Origin: an uncultured bacterium | GTDB taxonomy: Bacteria > Hydrogenedentota > Hydrogenedentia > Hydrogenedentales > CAILVY01 | Reading direction: 5' to 3' | DNA length: 58,447 bases | Assembly (NCBI GenBank): GCA_937951485.1 | Contig: CALEDJ010000033.1 | Location: 1 to 58,447 of the forward strand | Notes under the pieces: generated by a model | Seen by the model: only the letters and a program-made list of their open reading frames with translations | Told to the model about the DNA's origin: nothing | Database searches by the model: none | Shown: positions 9,745 through 18,903 of the stretch, one piece after another | Position numbering within the stretch: position 1 is the stretch's first letter | Layout: each line of letters opens with the position of its first letter | Translations under genes and position numbers: made by a program

Positions 9745-11202
9745 CTATTGAACAGCAGGCAGCGCGACTTCATTGTACACATCGCCGGTAACGCCGCAAT
9801 GCCGAAACACCATCCTGGGCACGCCGCCTTCGCGCGTCACCGTGACATGCAGGAAACCGCCTTTGAGATTGAGATACCGGTGCTCAGGGCGGAAATCGTC
9901 CTCTTTCCAGCCGCCGGCATGTTCATCGCTCGACGGGCCGGTGCCGAATTCATACAAACCGGTTTCATTGTCAACGGAAACGTATTGCCAGTGGCGGTCG
10001 CCATTGATGACGATCATGTTCTTCATGGAGGCCATGAACCGTCGCAATTCGTTGCCTTCGTGCGCAAAGGCGCTGTTGGCATGATTGTCCGCCTTGTTCT
10101 CACGGTCCGGTCCGACAACGGGCGTTGGGCTTATCAACACCCGAAATGTCGCGTCCGATGCCTCGACAGTGCGTTTGAACCACGCCTTTTGCTCCGCGCC
10201 CCAGATGGTCTTGTCCGGACCGTCCGGCATGGTGTTGGGGCTGCGAAAGTCGCGCCCTTCCACCAGCCATACCTGTAAATCCCTGCCCCAGCGTATGGTT
10301 CGGTATGTTTTCTCCCCCATGGGCACCTGTTCCCTGAAGATGGACAATCCCTGTTCCCAGGTGAGTTGCCCGTACCTCTGCCCCGGCCAGCAATCGTTTC
10401 GCAACGTGTCATGATCGTCTTTCATGAAATAACCGGTCACGTTGCAGTGAAATTTACGTTGATAGGGCATGGCGAACATTCGGTTCCATTTGAATCGGGC
10501 CAGTTCCTGATTCGGCGCCCACGGCAGCGGTTTGTCGTAATACTCGATGTCGCCCGTATGCACAAAGAAATCGGGATTCAGCCGGAGCATGGCGTCGTAG
10601 ATTTTGTGGCCCATTTCCGGATCGTCGCGGCGCGGATAATCGCCGCAGGTAACAACGACAAACGAAACCGTCGCCGGATCCCCGGGCGGCGGAGATGTTT
10701 TGAAACGTCCTTCCACACTGCAGGAAACCTCACTTTCCGCATCGGATTTTCCTTGCACCCGCACCTCGTAAACTGTCGCCGGTTGCAAATTGTCCAGAAG
10801 GTGCTGTCGTGTGAAATCCCGGTCCGGATATACTGGCAACCAGGGTGTCTGCTTCGTCTCTTCAGGTTTCCCCGCCGGCCAACAGGCGATTTGCACCAGA
10901 CCTGCCGCGCCCGGCGTTGCTCCCTCCATGGCGTCCAGAGGATGGCCGCCGGTCAGGTCGGCGGTGCTCAGGTCAGCCCCTGCGTTGCGGCCGCCATCCA
11001 CTTCAGGGAAGGGCAGGCCGTCGGTATTGCGTTCCGGCGCGCGTGTCAGGCGCGTCCACACAATCGCGCGGTCCTGGTGAACCTCGCCGACCTTGATGCC
11101 GTTCGCCATATACACCGCACCGTACGCCATGCCTTGGATTATGGTCAAGTGCAGCAGCGCAACAGCGCAAAGGATCGTCGTTTTTGAAAACAGTCTGTCC
11201 AT
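9745..11202 (-). CDS. PhoD-like metallophosphatase, secreted
   Basis: The 485-residue protein belongs to the PhoD/alkaline-phosphatase D-like metallophosphoesterases. It has an N-terminal hydrophobic signal, then a short fibronectin-like domain (VGEVHQDRAIVWTRLT). The catalytic domain contains VVTCGDYPRRDD, VHTGDIEYYD, the metal-binding KDDHD and INGDRHWQY. These supply the Asp, Asn/His and His ligands expected of the family. The start at 11202 is chosen for its GGGAG site and signal peptide; the frame stays open upstream without domain content. The likely role is hydrolysis of phosphate mono- or diesters, or of a phosphorylated or sulfated glycan, outside the cytoplasm. It is divergent from the redoxin-sialidase gene. 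Confidence 0.88.
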   Translation of the reverse strand: MDRLFSKTTILCAVALLHLTIIQGMAYGAVYMANGIKVGEVHQDRAIVWTRLTRAPERNTDGLPFPEVDGGRNAGADLSTADLTGGHPLDAMEGATPGAAGLVQIACWPAGKPEETKQTPWLPVYPDRDFTRQHLLDNLQPATVYEVRVQGKSDAESEVSCSVEGRFKTSPPPGDPATVSFVVVTCGDYPRRDDPEMGHKIYDAMLRLNPDFFVHTGDIEYYDKPLPWAPNQELARFKWNRMFAMPYQRKFHCNVTGYFMKDDHDTLRNDCWPGQRYGQLTWEQGLSIFREQVPMGEKTYRTIRWGRDLQVWLVEGRDFRSPNTMPDGPDKTIWGAEQKAWFKRTVEASDATFRVLISPTPVVGPDRENKADNHANSAFAHEGNELRRFMASMKNMIVINGDRHWQYVSVDNETGLYEFGTGPSSDEHAGGWKEDDFRPEHRYLNLKGGFLHVTVTREGGVPRMVFRHCGVTGDVYNEVALPAVQ

Positions 11203-11492
11203 TGCCAATTGCTCCCACAGGTGTTGCAGCGTTGATCCCATAATAACCCAATCACAGCGGATGGAAATAATCATCCCGAGGGCACCATCATTAATGGGAC
11301 ACGGCAGGGTAATTCCTGATTGCCCGGAGATTTTCCCAGGGCATCTCATACCCCGCACACGAAAATTCCTGCGACAAATCAGCAGATTCGCAATTCGATG
11401 GTCACGCGAATCCGAAATTGGAAAACCCCCGTTCAAATAGGGGATATTGACGGATATTGGACAGTGCACTCTGAACTGGAAGGGGAGTAACC

Positions 11493-13067
11493 ATGCGATT
11501 GGATATCACTGTAATCATGCTGATCACAAGGGTTCTGTCTGCATGCGCAACGGCAACGGCACTTGACCTCGGGGAACAAGCGCCGGCAGTGACGTTCGAG
11601 ACGCTCGACGGCTTCGAGCGACACATGGACAATTATGACACGCGCAAGGGAACGGTCCTGGTCTTCCTGTCATCCCGCTGTGAAACAACCGAGCCGCAGA
11701 TGACGCGGATAAACGAGATTCACGAGGCGAACCGATTCAACATTCTCTTCATCGGCGTCAGCGCGAATCCGGCGGAAAGCGGCGATGAATTACGAAAGTT
11801 TGGCACGAATCTCGGTGCGATATTTCCGATTTATCGCGATGTGACAGGGAAGGTCCGGGAAACCTTCGGCGCATCCGTGACACCGGAGTTCTTCCTGCTC
11901 GACAATCACGCCAAACTTCTTTACAGGGGCGGCCTCGGCGGCACTGTCGAAGAGCCGGGGCTTGAACGCGCCGTGACGCAATACCTCAAGGGCAGGACAA
12001 TAGACGTCCCCCAGACGCCGGCGGCAGGAACGCCCATTGACGCGCCCGGCCCAAAGCGCGAGATAAGGAACCGTTACGGACTGCCGATGTTTCGCAGCCA
12101 GTTCATCTTCCAAGAGATTCCCGGCGCGGCGGTGCACCACTGCTCCACTGTGGCGGAAGCGCCGAACGGCGATATTCTGGCCCTATGGTACGGCGGAAGT
12201 TATGAGTCGGCAGAGGACCAGGCGCTGTACATGGCGCGACTGAAGCGCGGCGAGTGGGTGTGGACGATGCCGGAGCGCGTGCTTGTAAACCACGGACAAC
12301 CACCCGGCAATGCCGTTGTTTTCCAGGGGCCTGACAAGCGCATGTACATCATTTGGGGCAGGATGGAGGGCACATGGCCGAAGCGACGCGGATCAGGCTG
12401 GAGCGATTGTCGTCTGCTCGTGCGCACCTCCGAAGACAACGGCCACACCTGGAGCGAAGACACCGAAATCGCCGGAAGTTACGGCTGGTTGCCGCGCAAT
12501 ACGCCTGTGACGCTTGCCGACGGCGCCTTCGCGCTGCCCATCAGCGGGAACGTGGAGGGCGAAGGCAGCGGCTCGTTTCTACTGGTGCTTGATGAGACTA
12601 CCGGCGAATGGTCGCGCCGGGGCTTCATCCGGGGTGCAAGCCAACCCACCGTGATTGTGCGCGACAACGGCGATCTGCTCTGTCTCATGCGCAGCAGCCC
12701 GCGCACGATGAAAAGCATCTCAACCGATCATGGCCACACATGGACGCGCATCACCGCGACGGACCTGCGCAACCCCGGTTCCGGAATCGCCTGTGTCAAA
12801 CTCCGGAGCGGACGGGTGCTGCACGTCTACACCGACACCGAGACCGGCTCGCGGTATCCCATGGTCATCGTGCAATCCCGCGATGACGGCGAAACCTGGG
12901 GCGGCCTGATTACCCTGGCCACCGACTGGGGCGAGTTTTCCTACCCCAGCATCATCCAGGCTTCGGACGGCATGGTCCATCTGCTCTACACATACCGCCG
13001 CTATTCGATCATGCACACAATGTTCAACGAAGACTGGCTCGAACACCAGAAGGCCCGGCCGAATTAA
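11493..13067 (+). CDS. Redoxin-sialidase-like fusion, putative lipoprotein
   Basis: The 524-residue protein joins two modules. After a short hydrophobic leader with a lipobox-like LSAC ending at Cys18, residues about 25-165 form an AhpC/TSA-redoxin domain (DLGEQAPAVTFETLDG, then VTPEFFLLD with the cis-proline). The active-site loop reads SSRCETTEP, so Cys63 is present but the second Cys of a CxxC is replaced by Thr. Residues about 195-520 form a BNR/sialidase-like six-bladed propeller with Asp-boxes SEDNGHTW, STDHGHTW and SRDDGETW. The propeller matches the sialidase-like family common in Planctomycetota, whose substrates are mostly unknown. The ATG follows GGAAGGGGAG. Confidence 0.85.
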   Translation: MRLDITVIMLITRVLSACATATALDLGEQAPAVTFETLDGFERHMDNYDTRKGTVLVFLSSRCETTEPQMTRINEIHEANRFNILFIGVSANPAESGDELRKFGTNLGAIFPIYRDVTGKVRETFGASVTPEFFLLDNHAKLLYRGGLGGTVEEPGLERAVTQYLKGRTIDVPQTPAAGTPIDAPGPKREIRNRYGLPMFRSQFIFQEIPGAAVHHCSTVAEAPNGDILALWYGGSYESAEDQALYMARLKRGEWVWTMPERVLVNHGQPPGNAVVFQGPDKRMYIIWGRMEGTWPKRRGSGWSDCRLLVRTSEDNGHTWSEDTEIAGSYGWLPRNTPVTLADGAFALPISGNVEGEGSGSFLLVLDETTGEWSRRGFIRGASQPTVIVRDNGDLLCLMRSSPRTMKSISTDHGHTWTRITATDLRNPGSGIACVKLRSGRVLHVYTDTETGSRYPMVIVQSRDDGETWGGLITLATDWGEFSYPSIIQASDGMVHLLYTYRRYSIMHTMFNEDWLEHQKARPN

Positions 13068-13149
13068 ATGGACATCCAGATTGATCACCATCCATACAGA
13101 CGCATAGACTCAAAGACACATGGAAACAATAAGCCAAAGGAGCGACGCT

Positions 13150-14370
13150 ATGAATTCCAGGGAGAATCCTTCTGAACGCATTACCCGGCGCGGGTTTGTT
13201 CGGCAAACGGCCGCGTCGTCCTTTCTCGTCATGGCGGCGTCATCCGCCTTGGGTAGTCAAGCCAACGCCCGCATCAAAGCCGGCGTGGTCGGCTTGGGCG
13301 GACGCGGACGGATGATCGCCACAATGGTGCGCGACCACGGCGGCTATGAGATTACCGCCGTTGCAGATTACTTTCCGGAAATCGCGCAAGGCTTCGGGGA
13401 ACAGATCAATGTGCCAGGCGAGCGTTGTTTCTCCGGCCTTTCGGGCTACCAGGGCGTCATTGAAAGCGGTATTGAAGCCGTCTTTCTCGAAGCGCTTCCG
13501 TACTTCTTCCCGGAACACGTCACAGCCGCCTGCAACGCCGGGCTTCATGTGTACATGGCCAAGCCGGTGGCGGTTGATGCGCCCGGCTGTCTGGCGATTG
13601 ACGCTGCGGCCAAAAAGGCCGCCCGGAAAAATCGCTGCTTCCTGGTGGACTACCAGATGCCCACGGACCCCATCAACATCGAAATCAGGCAGCGCATCCT
13701 GGATGGCGGCGTTGGCAATCTTGCCTACGTCCAAACTTACGGCTATGGCGGCGGCTTTGAGGATCCGCCAAAGACGGCCACCATTGAGAGCCGGCTCAGG
13801 AACCTGATCTGGGTAAACGACGCGGCGCTGGGCGGCGATTACATCGTCAACTATGACATCCATGCCATTGACGCCGCACTGTGGGTCATCGGCAGGAACC
13901 CGGTGGCAGCCGCGGGCGCGTCCCGTATTTGCCGCCCGGCCCCACACGGCGACTCGCGGGATGTCTGTTCGGTCGTATACGAGTTTGATGACGGCCTCGT
14001 GCTGAACCACGCGGCGGTGGCCTTGCCCAACAAGGCCCAGAGCGCCCTCACGTGTCAGGTGTATGGCACCGAAGCCCACGCCCAGATCAACTACTGGGGA
14101 AGCGCCTTTCTACGCGGCGGTGCCAAGGAATTCGAAGGCGGCAACATCAACAACCTCTACACCGACGGCGCCCTCCGCAACATCGCCACGTTTCATGACG
14201 ACATCGTCCACGGGCGCCACGAGAACCCGACAGTTCGGCGCTCCATAGACGGCTGTCTCGTCACCATTCTCGGACGGGAAGCCGCCGCACGCAAGACCCG
14301 CATGACCATGGCTGAATTGCTCAAGGAGAATAAACGCCTGGAGGTTGACCTTTCCGGCCTGAAGGTCTGA
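13150..14370 (+). CDS. Gfo/Idh/MocA oxidoreductase, Tat-exported
   Basis: The 406-residue protein begins with a twin-arginine signal (TRRGFVRQTAASSFLVMA). A Rossmann dinucleotide-binding domain follows (VVGLGGRGRM) with the family Lys in MAKPVAVD. The C-terminal alpha/beta domain includes YIVNYDIHAIDAALWV. It should oxidise or reduce a sugar or cyclitol with a tightly bound NAD(P), in the periplasm. AAAGGAG nine bases before the ATG at 13150 fixes the start. The neighbouring convergent gene encodes a Tat-exported sugar-isomerase-like protein, which suggests work on the same substrate, although the two are not in one operon. Confidence 0.9.
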   Translation: MNSRENPSERITRRGFVRQTAASSFLVMAASSALGSQANARIKAGVVGLGGRGRMIATMVRDHGGYEITAVADYFPEIAQGFGEQINVPGERCFSGLSGYQGVIESGIEAVFLEALPYFFPEHVTAACNAGLHVYMAKPVAVDAPGCLAIDAAAKKAARKNRCFLVDYQMPTDPINIEIRQRILDGGVGNLAYVQTYGYGGGFEDPPKTATIESRLRNLIWVNDAALGGDYIVNYDIHAIDAALWVIGRNPVAAAGASRICRPAPHGDSRDVCSVVYEFDDGLVLNHAAVALPNKAQSALTCQVYGTEAHAQINYWGSAFLRGGAKEFEGGNINNLYTDGALRNIATFHDDIVHGRHENPTVRRSIDGCLVTILGREAAARKTRMTMAELLKENKRLEVDLSGLKV

Positions 14371-14423
14371 CACTCCGAAGGAGTGCGCCTTGGAGAGGCC
14401 TGCACCTGTATTTTCCGCCGCGA

Positions 14424-15950
14424 TCAGACGGGACCGCCGGTGATATGTTCGAGTTTCACGCCGGCGAGGTCAGCCCACGCGCGGACCATGTGGAGATTGT
14501 CGCCATAGGTCAGGACCTTATGATGTCCGCGAATCTGGCGCACATCGTCCACGTCGTCCATCGCCATCACGAACGAGGTCCGGCATCCGCCGGTGCCGTC
14601 GTGGCGTTGCGTATCCACATTCCGAAGAATGGTTCCAGTGGCGATCATGAGTGACTCCGGAGAAAGGAAGCGCCACAAGGTGGCCGGCTGATCTTTCTTC
14701 AACAGCACCTGGGGCACAGCGCCAAAACCGGCTTCGTGATGGCTGCGCAGGATGTAGGGTTCGGGTTCCTCCTCAAAACCCGCCATGCGCGTGGGTGCCG
14801 TGCAATGGCCGCCGGCATAGAGATTGCGCGTGGTGTCGTGGATGGGATTGTGCAGGAATCCGGGCCGGTCGAGAAGATAGCGGCTCAGCAACTGGGTCAG
14901 TCCCGGATAAATGTCGGCTTCGCAGACGCCCACGCTGCCCTCGTTGAGCAACTGCATGAACGCCAGGCAGGGCGGCAGTATCTCCTGGCCGGTGACCGGA
15001 CCAAAACAGTTTATCGCCACGCCGTGGCACTTCGTCTCATCAAGAAGACGGCGAACAGCCACGTAGGAGCGGGCGCCATTAAACACCTCCTCTTCGGAAG
15101 GTTCGATCCTGTCTTTGGCGTTTTCAAGATACAGGCGGGCAATCTCCTTGATTTCTTCGGCCCCCTGCGCGTCCGCTTCAATCTCTTTATACCGCTGCAT
15201 CGGCACATAGCGGAGGGTTGTTCCCAAAGGTTCCAGGGTTTGCTCGCGGTCCTCGCCGCCCGTCACCACGGCCAGCCGCGTGTTCGCCATTTGCCATCGG
15301 GCCTTCAACATGCGCAAGCCGGTGGCGAGCCAGCCAATCTCCGCACTGGCGGCCATGAAACAGTACGGCGCAGCGCGGAATGGCTCATAATCACTGGGAT
15401 CGTGGTGAAGCGTCCCATGAGGCACGAAACCAAGCAGCGGCAGTTCCCGGCGGTCGCCGCGCTGCTTCAGGAAGTGGTACATGCCCTGCACACCATAGGT
15501 CTGGGCCTCCATGTTAATCAACAGCACCCCGGCAGCGCGTTCCTCCAGCGCGCTTGCGAGGAGCGCATTCACGCCCGCGTCATCGCCGATTCGGGCATCC
15601 TGAATTCTCAGAATAATTCCCTGGGCTTGCGCGCTCTCCTCAAGTGTCCGGGTGTAGAGGGCCTGGCTTGCGTCGGAATCGTATTCCTTGCCCGGCCATC
15701 CCATTTCCCGGTACACGCCGGGGGGCGATTGCAGAAAACCCACACGGATAAGGGGTTTCTCCGGTCCATCCCCGGGCAACATGGGACGGCCCATCACCTG
15801 GCGCGCACTCACCTGAACCAGGCCGCTGTTCAGCGCCATCGCCGCGCCCCCGGCCAGTCCGGCCCGCACGAGAAACTGGCGCCGGCCCAACAATGGACAT
15901 CCCCCGCCGCCACTGTTCACACCATGTCCGCTGCCTGATTCGATACCCAT
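14424..15950 (-). CDS. L-fucose/L-arabinose isomerase-like protein with Tat signal
   Basis: The 508-residue protein opens with a glycine-rich stretch and a Tat-like signal (LLGRRQFLVRAGLAGGAAMA). The body matches the fucose/arabinose isomerase fold. There is an N-terminal Rossmann-like domain with YFLQ-type helices, then a C-terminal part with INCFGPVTG, CEADIYPGLTQLL and DTTRNLYAGGHCT, ending RAWADLAGVKLEHI. Known members are cytoplasmic Mn-dependent aldose-ketose isomerases, so an exported copy is unusual. GGAGG before the ATG at 15950 selects the start. A TTGACA promoter lies upstream. Some key Glu/Asp metal ligands cannot be confirmed by eye, so it may be a non-isomerase member of the fold. 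Confidence 0.75.
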   Translation of the reverse strand: MGIESGSGHGVNSGGGGCPLLGRRQFLVRAGLAGGAAMALNSGLVQVSARQVMGRPMLPGDGPEKPLIRVGFLQSPPGVYREMGWPGKEYDSDASQALYTRTLEESAQAQGIILRIQDARIGDDAGVNALLASALEERAAGVLLINMEAQTYGVQGMYHFLKQRGDRRELPLLGFVPHGTLHHDPSDYEPFRAAPYCFMAASAEIGWLATGLRMLKARWQMANTRLAVVTGGEDREQTLEPLGTTLRYVPMQRYKEIEADAQGAEEIKEIARLYLENAKDRIEPSEEEVFNGARSYVAVRRLLDETKCHGVAINCFGPVTGQEILPPCLAFMQLLNEGSVGVCEADIYPGLTQLLSRYLLDRPGFLHNPIHDTTRNLYAGGHCTAPTRMAGFEEEPEPYILRSHHEAGFGAVPQVLLKKDQPATLWRFLSPESLMIATGTILRNVDTQRHDGTGGCRTSFVMAMDDVDDVRQIRGHHKVLTYGDNLHMVRAWADLAGVKLEHITGGPV

Positions 15951-16322
15951 TGACCGATTCCTCCATTCGCGGGCAGGTCCCGCCCGCCGTTCTTCGATAC
16001 ACCGCCCCATAACATCCGCCGCCGGTATTCCCGGCCTTGCGGACGCCCGTTGATTCCATTGTGGCAATGCCCCCTTGTCAACACCACGCCCGTATAATGC
16101 ATGGCCGCGGAGGGGGACGCAACCAGGCGTCTATGCCTGATGTCCTGGCACGGGTGATGGTAGATCGGAAGCAGAACGACCTGAACGGCGTGTGCTATGC
16201 TTAAAAAGGTATCTATCCGCAAGAACTGCATACAAGCCGTGTATGATGTGTTGGTGTGCGATCGTTTGCGTTTTGCACCGACAGGTTCCGGATTACGCCT
16301 GGAAAAAAGGGGAGATTTTGCC
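15951..16322. other. Intergenic region between divergent genes
   Basis: This 372-base spacer separates the Tat isomerase-like gene from the glycosidase-like gene. The only clear signal is the minus-strand promoter at 16053-16081. The rightward gene has a GGGGAGA ribosome-binding site at about 16308-16314. No convincing promoter for it and no RNA gene were seen. Confidence 0.4.
16053..16081 (-). promoter_or_regulatory. Sigma70-type promoter for the Tat isomerase-like gene
   Basis: On the minus strand TTGACA (16081-16076) is followed after 17 bases by TGGAAT (16058-16053). It sits about 100 bases upstream of the ATG at 15950. The -35 box is perfect and the -10 box is weak. Confidence 0.5.
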
Positions 16323-18791
16323 ATGCACCGCTCGCTGATATTCTTTATGGTCATCGCATCGGCGTTCGCTGTGAACGCGGATGCCGTCCCGGAGGATTTT
16401 CCGGTAAGCCGAACCATTACCGAAGTTCTGCGGGACCCGTTGCCGCCGGAAGACCTGACCTGCACGAGCGAAGATACCCGCATCATTATCCAGGGTCCCA
16501 CATTCCGTTATGTCGTTGACCGAAGAACGGGCGGCATTGCCGAACTTGAGGCAATTCGCGAAGGGAACAAAGTCGTGACACTGCGCGGACCCGCGGATCT
16601 CTGGCTGGATGGTCTGAGCCTCGCAGAAAGCGCCGACGGCCTCACGGAAATCAGTGTCATGGAGCCTGGCAGGGTGATATTGCACGCCAAGGGTCGCTGG
16701 GGAACCGTTCCCTACGCCGTAGAACATACTTTCTACAATGATGGTGTGGCGGTTTCGGCGGTTGTCCTGCGGCCCGACCAGGACTTGACCATCCGCAGTG
16801 GGCTGCGATATGAGGTGAGCGCGACCGGGCGCTTCAGCCAATACCTGCACAAACGCCGCGACACTGAAGGCATGGACAGTCCCAAGGGCGCCTTGCCGGA
16901 ACCGGGATCGTCCGTCACCCTGACAACGCTCACATCCTGTCTCCAGGTCTATGGCGCAGAGGCCGCTCTGGCCATCTTCACCGACCGGGGCGGTGCGCAT
17001 CGCTCTCCCGCTGAAGTTGAGACTGCGTCGCTGCGTGTGGATGCGGGGGATAGCGGAGACGCATCGGTGATCATGACACAGTATCTGATGAACATCGGCC
17101 CCGAGGGCGAAGCCCATACCCTTCACGCGGGAGAGGAGTTTCGGTTCCGCGTAGGAATGGCGGTGGCCCCGAATCGCCTGCCGCATTCCCGGTGGCGCGA
17201 TCTCCGGATGTTCATCTGGATCGGCGATCAGGCCCATCCGTACCCATCGGACGAGGAAATCCTTACGGCGGCGCGCCTGGGTTTCACCGTTTTTCAGATG
17301 CACCGTCTGGGCACGCCGGGCCTGCCGCGCCCGCCGGCGCATGAACTCGACCGCGTCCTCAAGACTGTGCATGACGCGGGCATGCTCTTCGTCTGGACCG
17401 CCAATGCCGATCTCATGTATCGAAACGCGCCGGGCGTTGAGGAACTCATGGCGGCGAATAAATGGCCGCTGTGGCAGGGATTCAATTATGGCGGCCGCTA
17501 CACGGACCATATGGACCCCTACTGCGACCTCGTGGCGACGTGCCTCGCTTCGCCCAACAGCCTCGCCGATTATCGCATCCGCACCAAAATCGAGATGCTG
17601 CAAAAGTACTCCATTGACGGCATGTACATTGATGACAACCTCGCCTATGCAAATTGCACGCTGTGGAAGGAGCACGGCCATCCGGAGCCGATATACGATT
17701 GTCTCATCGAGTTGCATGAAATGAACTGGCGGCGCCGGCAGACCTTCATGGCGCGATGCCCGCATACGGTTCTGATTGGCCACTGCAGTTATGGGTTCGC
17801 CCTGCCCGTGATTTCCGCCTTTGATGTTCATCTCTTCGGAGAAGGGTATTCATTTTCTTCGGTCGAAACATTCTGGAACACCTTCGGTTCGTTCAAGAAC
17901 ATGAATGCGCAGGGCAGCCTTTATGCGGGCGACAGTGAGGGGGTCCGCTGCAACGCCGAAGTCGCCTATACCTTCGATCTGTTGACCGGCGGCGGGCAGT
18001 ATTGCTACCTCGACTGGCGGCTCTGGCCCGAAAAGTTTCCCTATGCCGCCGGCGTCAAACCGGAAGAGGCGCTTTTTGTCGGCGCCTGTAATCTCGCTCA
18101 ATATTATTTTGGCATGTACGAATCCCAACCGCGCTATTTCGCAATGTCACAGGATTTCTTCACGACCACAGCCCCCGGCACGTATGCCACCATCTACGAA
18201 AACAAGGTCTGGAACGAAGCGCTGGTGGTCCTCGTCAACATGAACGACAAGGAGGCGACAACCTCGGTGGTTTTCCACGATGCGGAAATTCCTTTGTTCA
18301 CGTGGGAAAAACCTGTGGCGTTTTACGACATCAACCTGCGGTCCGTCGTTGTGGCCAAGGGCAGCGAATCATCGCAACAACTCTCCAACCAGACGCTCAA
18401 ACCTTTTCAGATGAAACTTCTCCATGTGCGCGGCGTGTCCGAAAACTGTGCGTATCACCAATGGGGCGGCAAACGCATCTCGGAGCAATGGGACCCCGTC
18501 TCGCGGACCCTGACACTGCGGTTGCACGGCCCGACAGGACTTCAAGATACCGTGTTTCTCGGCGCTCGTGGTCAGGGATTCGAACAAGTCACGGTGGACG
18601 GTAATCCCGTCGAGTTCTTTGTTGATCCTGATGTGAGACTTGCGCATGGAACCGTAACCTTCAAACGTCAGCCCATAACGCTTGTGGTGAAATGCTCCGA
18701 TGACATGGAAGACCGCCTGCCTGTTCAACGGGTTACGCCCGACCAATTGACGCAACTGCTTTTTTCCAGGCACGATGGAACACGGTCGTAG
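16323..18791 (+). CDS. Secreted TIM-barrel glycoside-hydrolase-like protein
   Basis: The 822-residue protein has a signal peptide (MHRSLIFFMVIASAFAVNADA) preceded by GGGGAGA, which sets the start at 16323. Residues 60-290 look like a beta-sandwich of the mutarotase/glycosidase N-terminal kind. A barrel follows from about residue 295 (MFIWIGDQAHPYPSDEEIL), with AGMLFVWTANADLMY and the acidic strand end IDGMYIDDNLAY near residue 434, where catalytic Asp residues are commonly found in GH-D clan and DUF6259-like proteins. A small beta-domain closes the protein. No CAZy family can be assigned confidently. It lies between two Tat-exported enzymes and has no operon partner. Confidence 0.68.
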   Translation: MHRSLIFFMVIASAFAVNADAVPEDFPVSRTITEVLRDPLPPEDLTCTSEDTRIIIQGPTFRYVVDRRTGGIAELEAIREGNKVVTLRGPADLWLDGLSLAESADGLTEISVMEPGRVILHAKGRWGTVPYAVEHTFYNDGVAVSAVVLRPDQDLTIRSGLRYEVSATGRFSQYLHKRRDTEGMDSPKGALPEPGSSVTLTTLTSCLQVYGAEAALAIFTDRGGAHRSPAEVETASLRVDAGDSGDASVIMTQYLMNIGPEGEAHTLHAGEEFRFRVGMAVAPNRLPHSRWRDLRMFIWIGDQAHPYPSDEEILTAARLGFTVFQMHRLGTPGLPRPPAHELDRVLKTVHDAGMLFVWTANADLMYRNAPGVEELMAANKWPLWQGFNYGGRYTDHMDPYCDLVATCLASPNSLADYRIRTKIEMLQKYSIDGMYIDDNLAYANCTLWKEHGHPEPIYDCLIELHEMNWRRRQTFMARCPHTVLIGHCSYGFALPVISAFDVHLFGEGYSFSSVETFWNTFGSFKNMNAQGSLYAGDSEGVRCNAEVAYTFDLLTGGGQYCYLDWRLWPEKFPYAAGVKPEEALFVGACNLAQYYFGMYESQPRYFAMSQDFFTTTAPGTYATIYENKVWNEALVVLVNMNDKEATTSVVFHDAEIPLFTWEKPVAFYDINLRSVVVAKGSESSQQLSNQTLKPFQMKLLHVRGVSENCAYHQWGGKRISEQWDPVSRTLTLRLHGPTGLQDTVFLGARGQGFEQVTVDGNPVEFFVDPDVRLAHGTVTFKRQPITLVVKCSDDMEDRLPVQRVTPDQLTQLLFSRHDGTRS

Positions 18792-18903
18792 AAGATTTTC
18801 CGGGCATTATGTGATTTGACCGTAACAGAAAATCTTTGGCAGGCTGGAGTTCATGGGGTAAATTGTAAAACAGTTTGAACATCCGCAAAAGAGGAGTCCA
18901 TCC

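Noticed and set aside
14371-14385. CACTCC-GAA-GGAGTG hairpin between convergent genes
   Set aside because: The stem is only 6 bp and lacks a T-run on either strand, so it was not called a terminator.
16293-17831. 512-codon minus-strand ORF opposite the glycosidase-like gene
   Set aside because: Shadow frame in GC-rich coding sequence; the plus-strand gene has a signal peptide, ribosome-binding site and recognisable fold segments.
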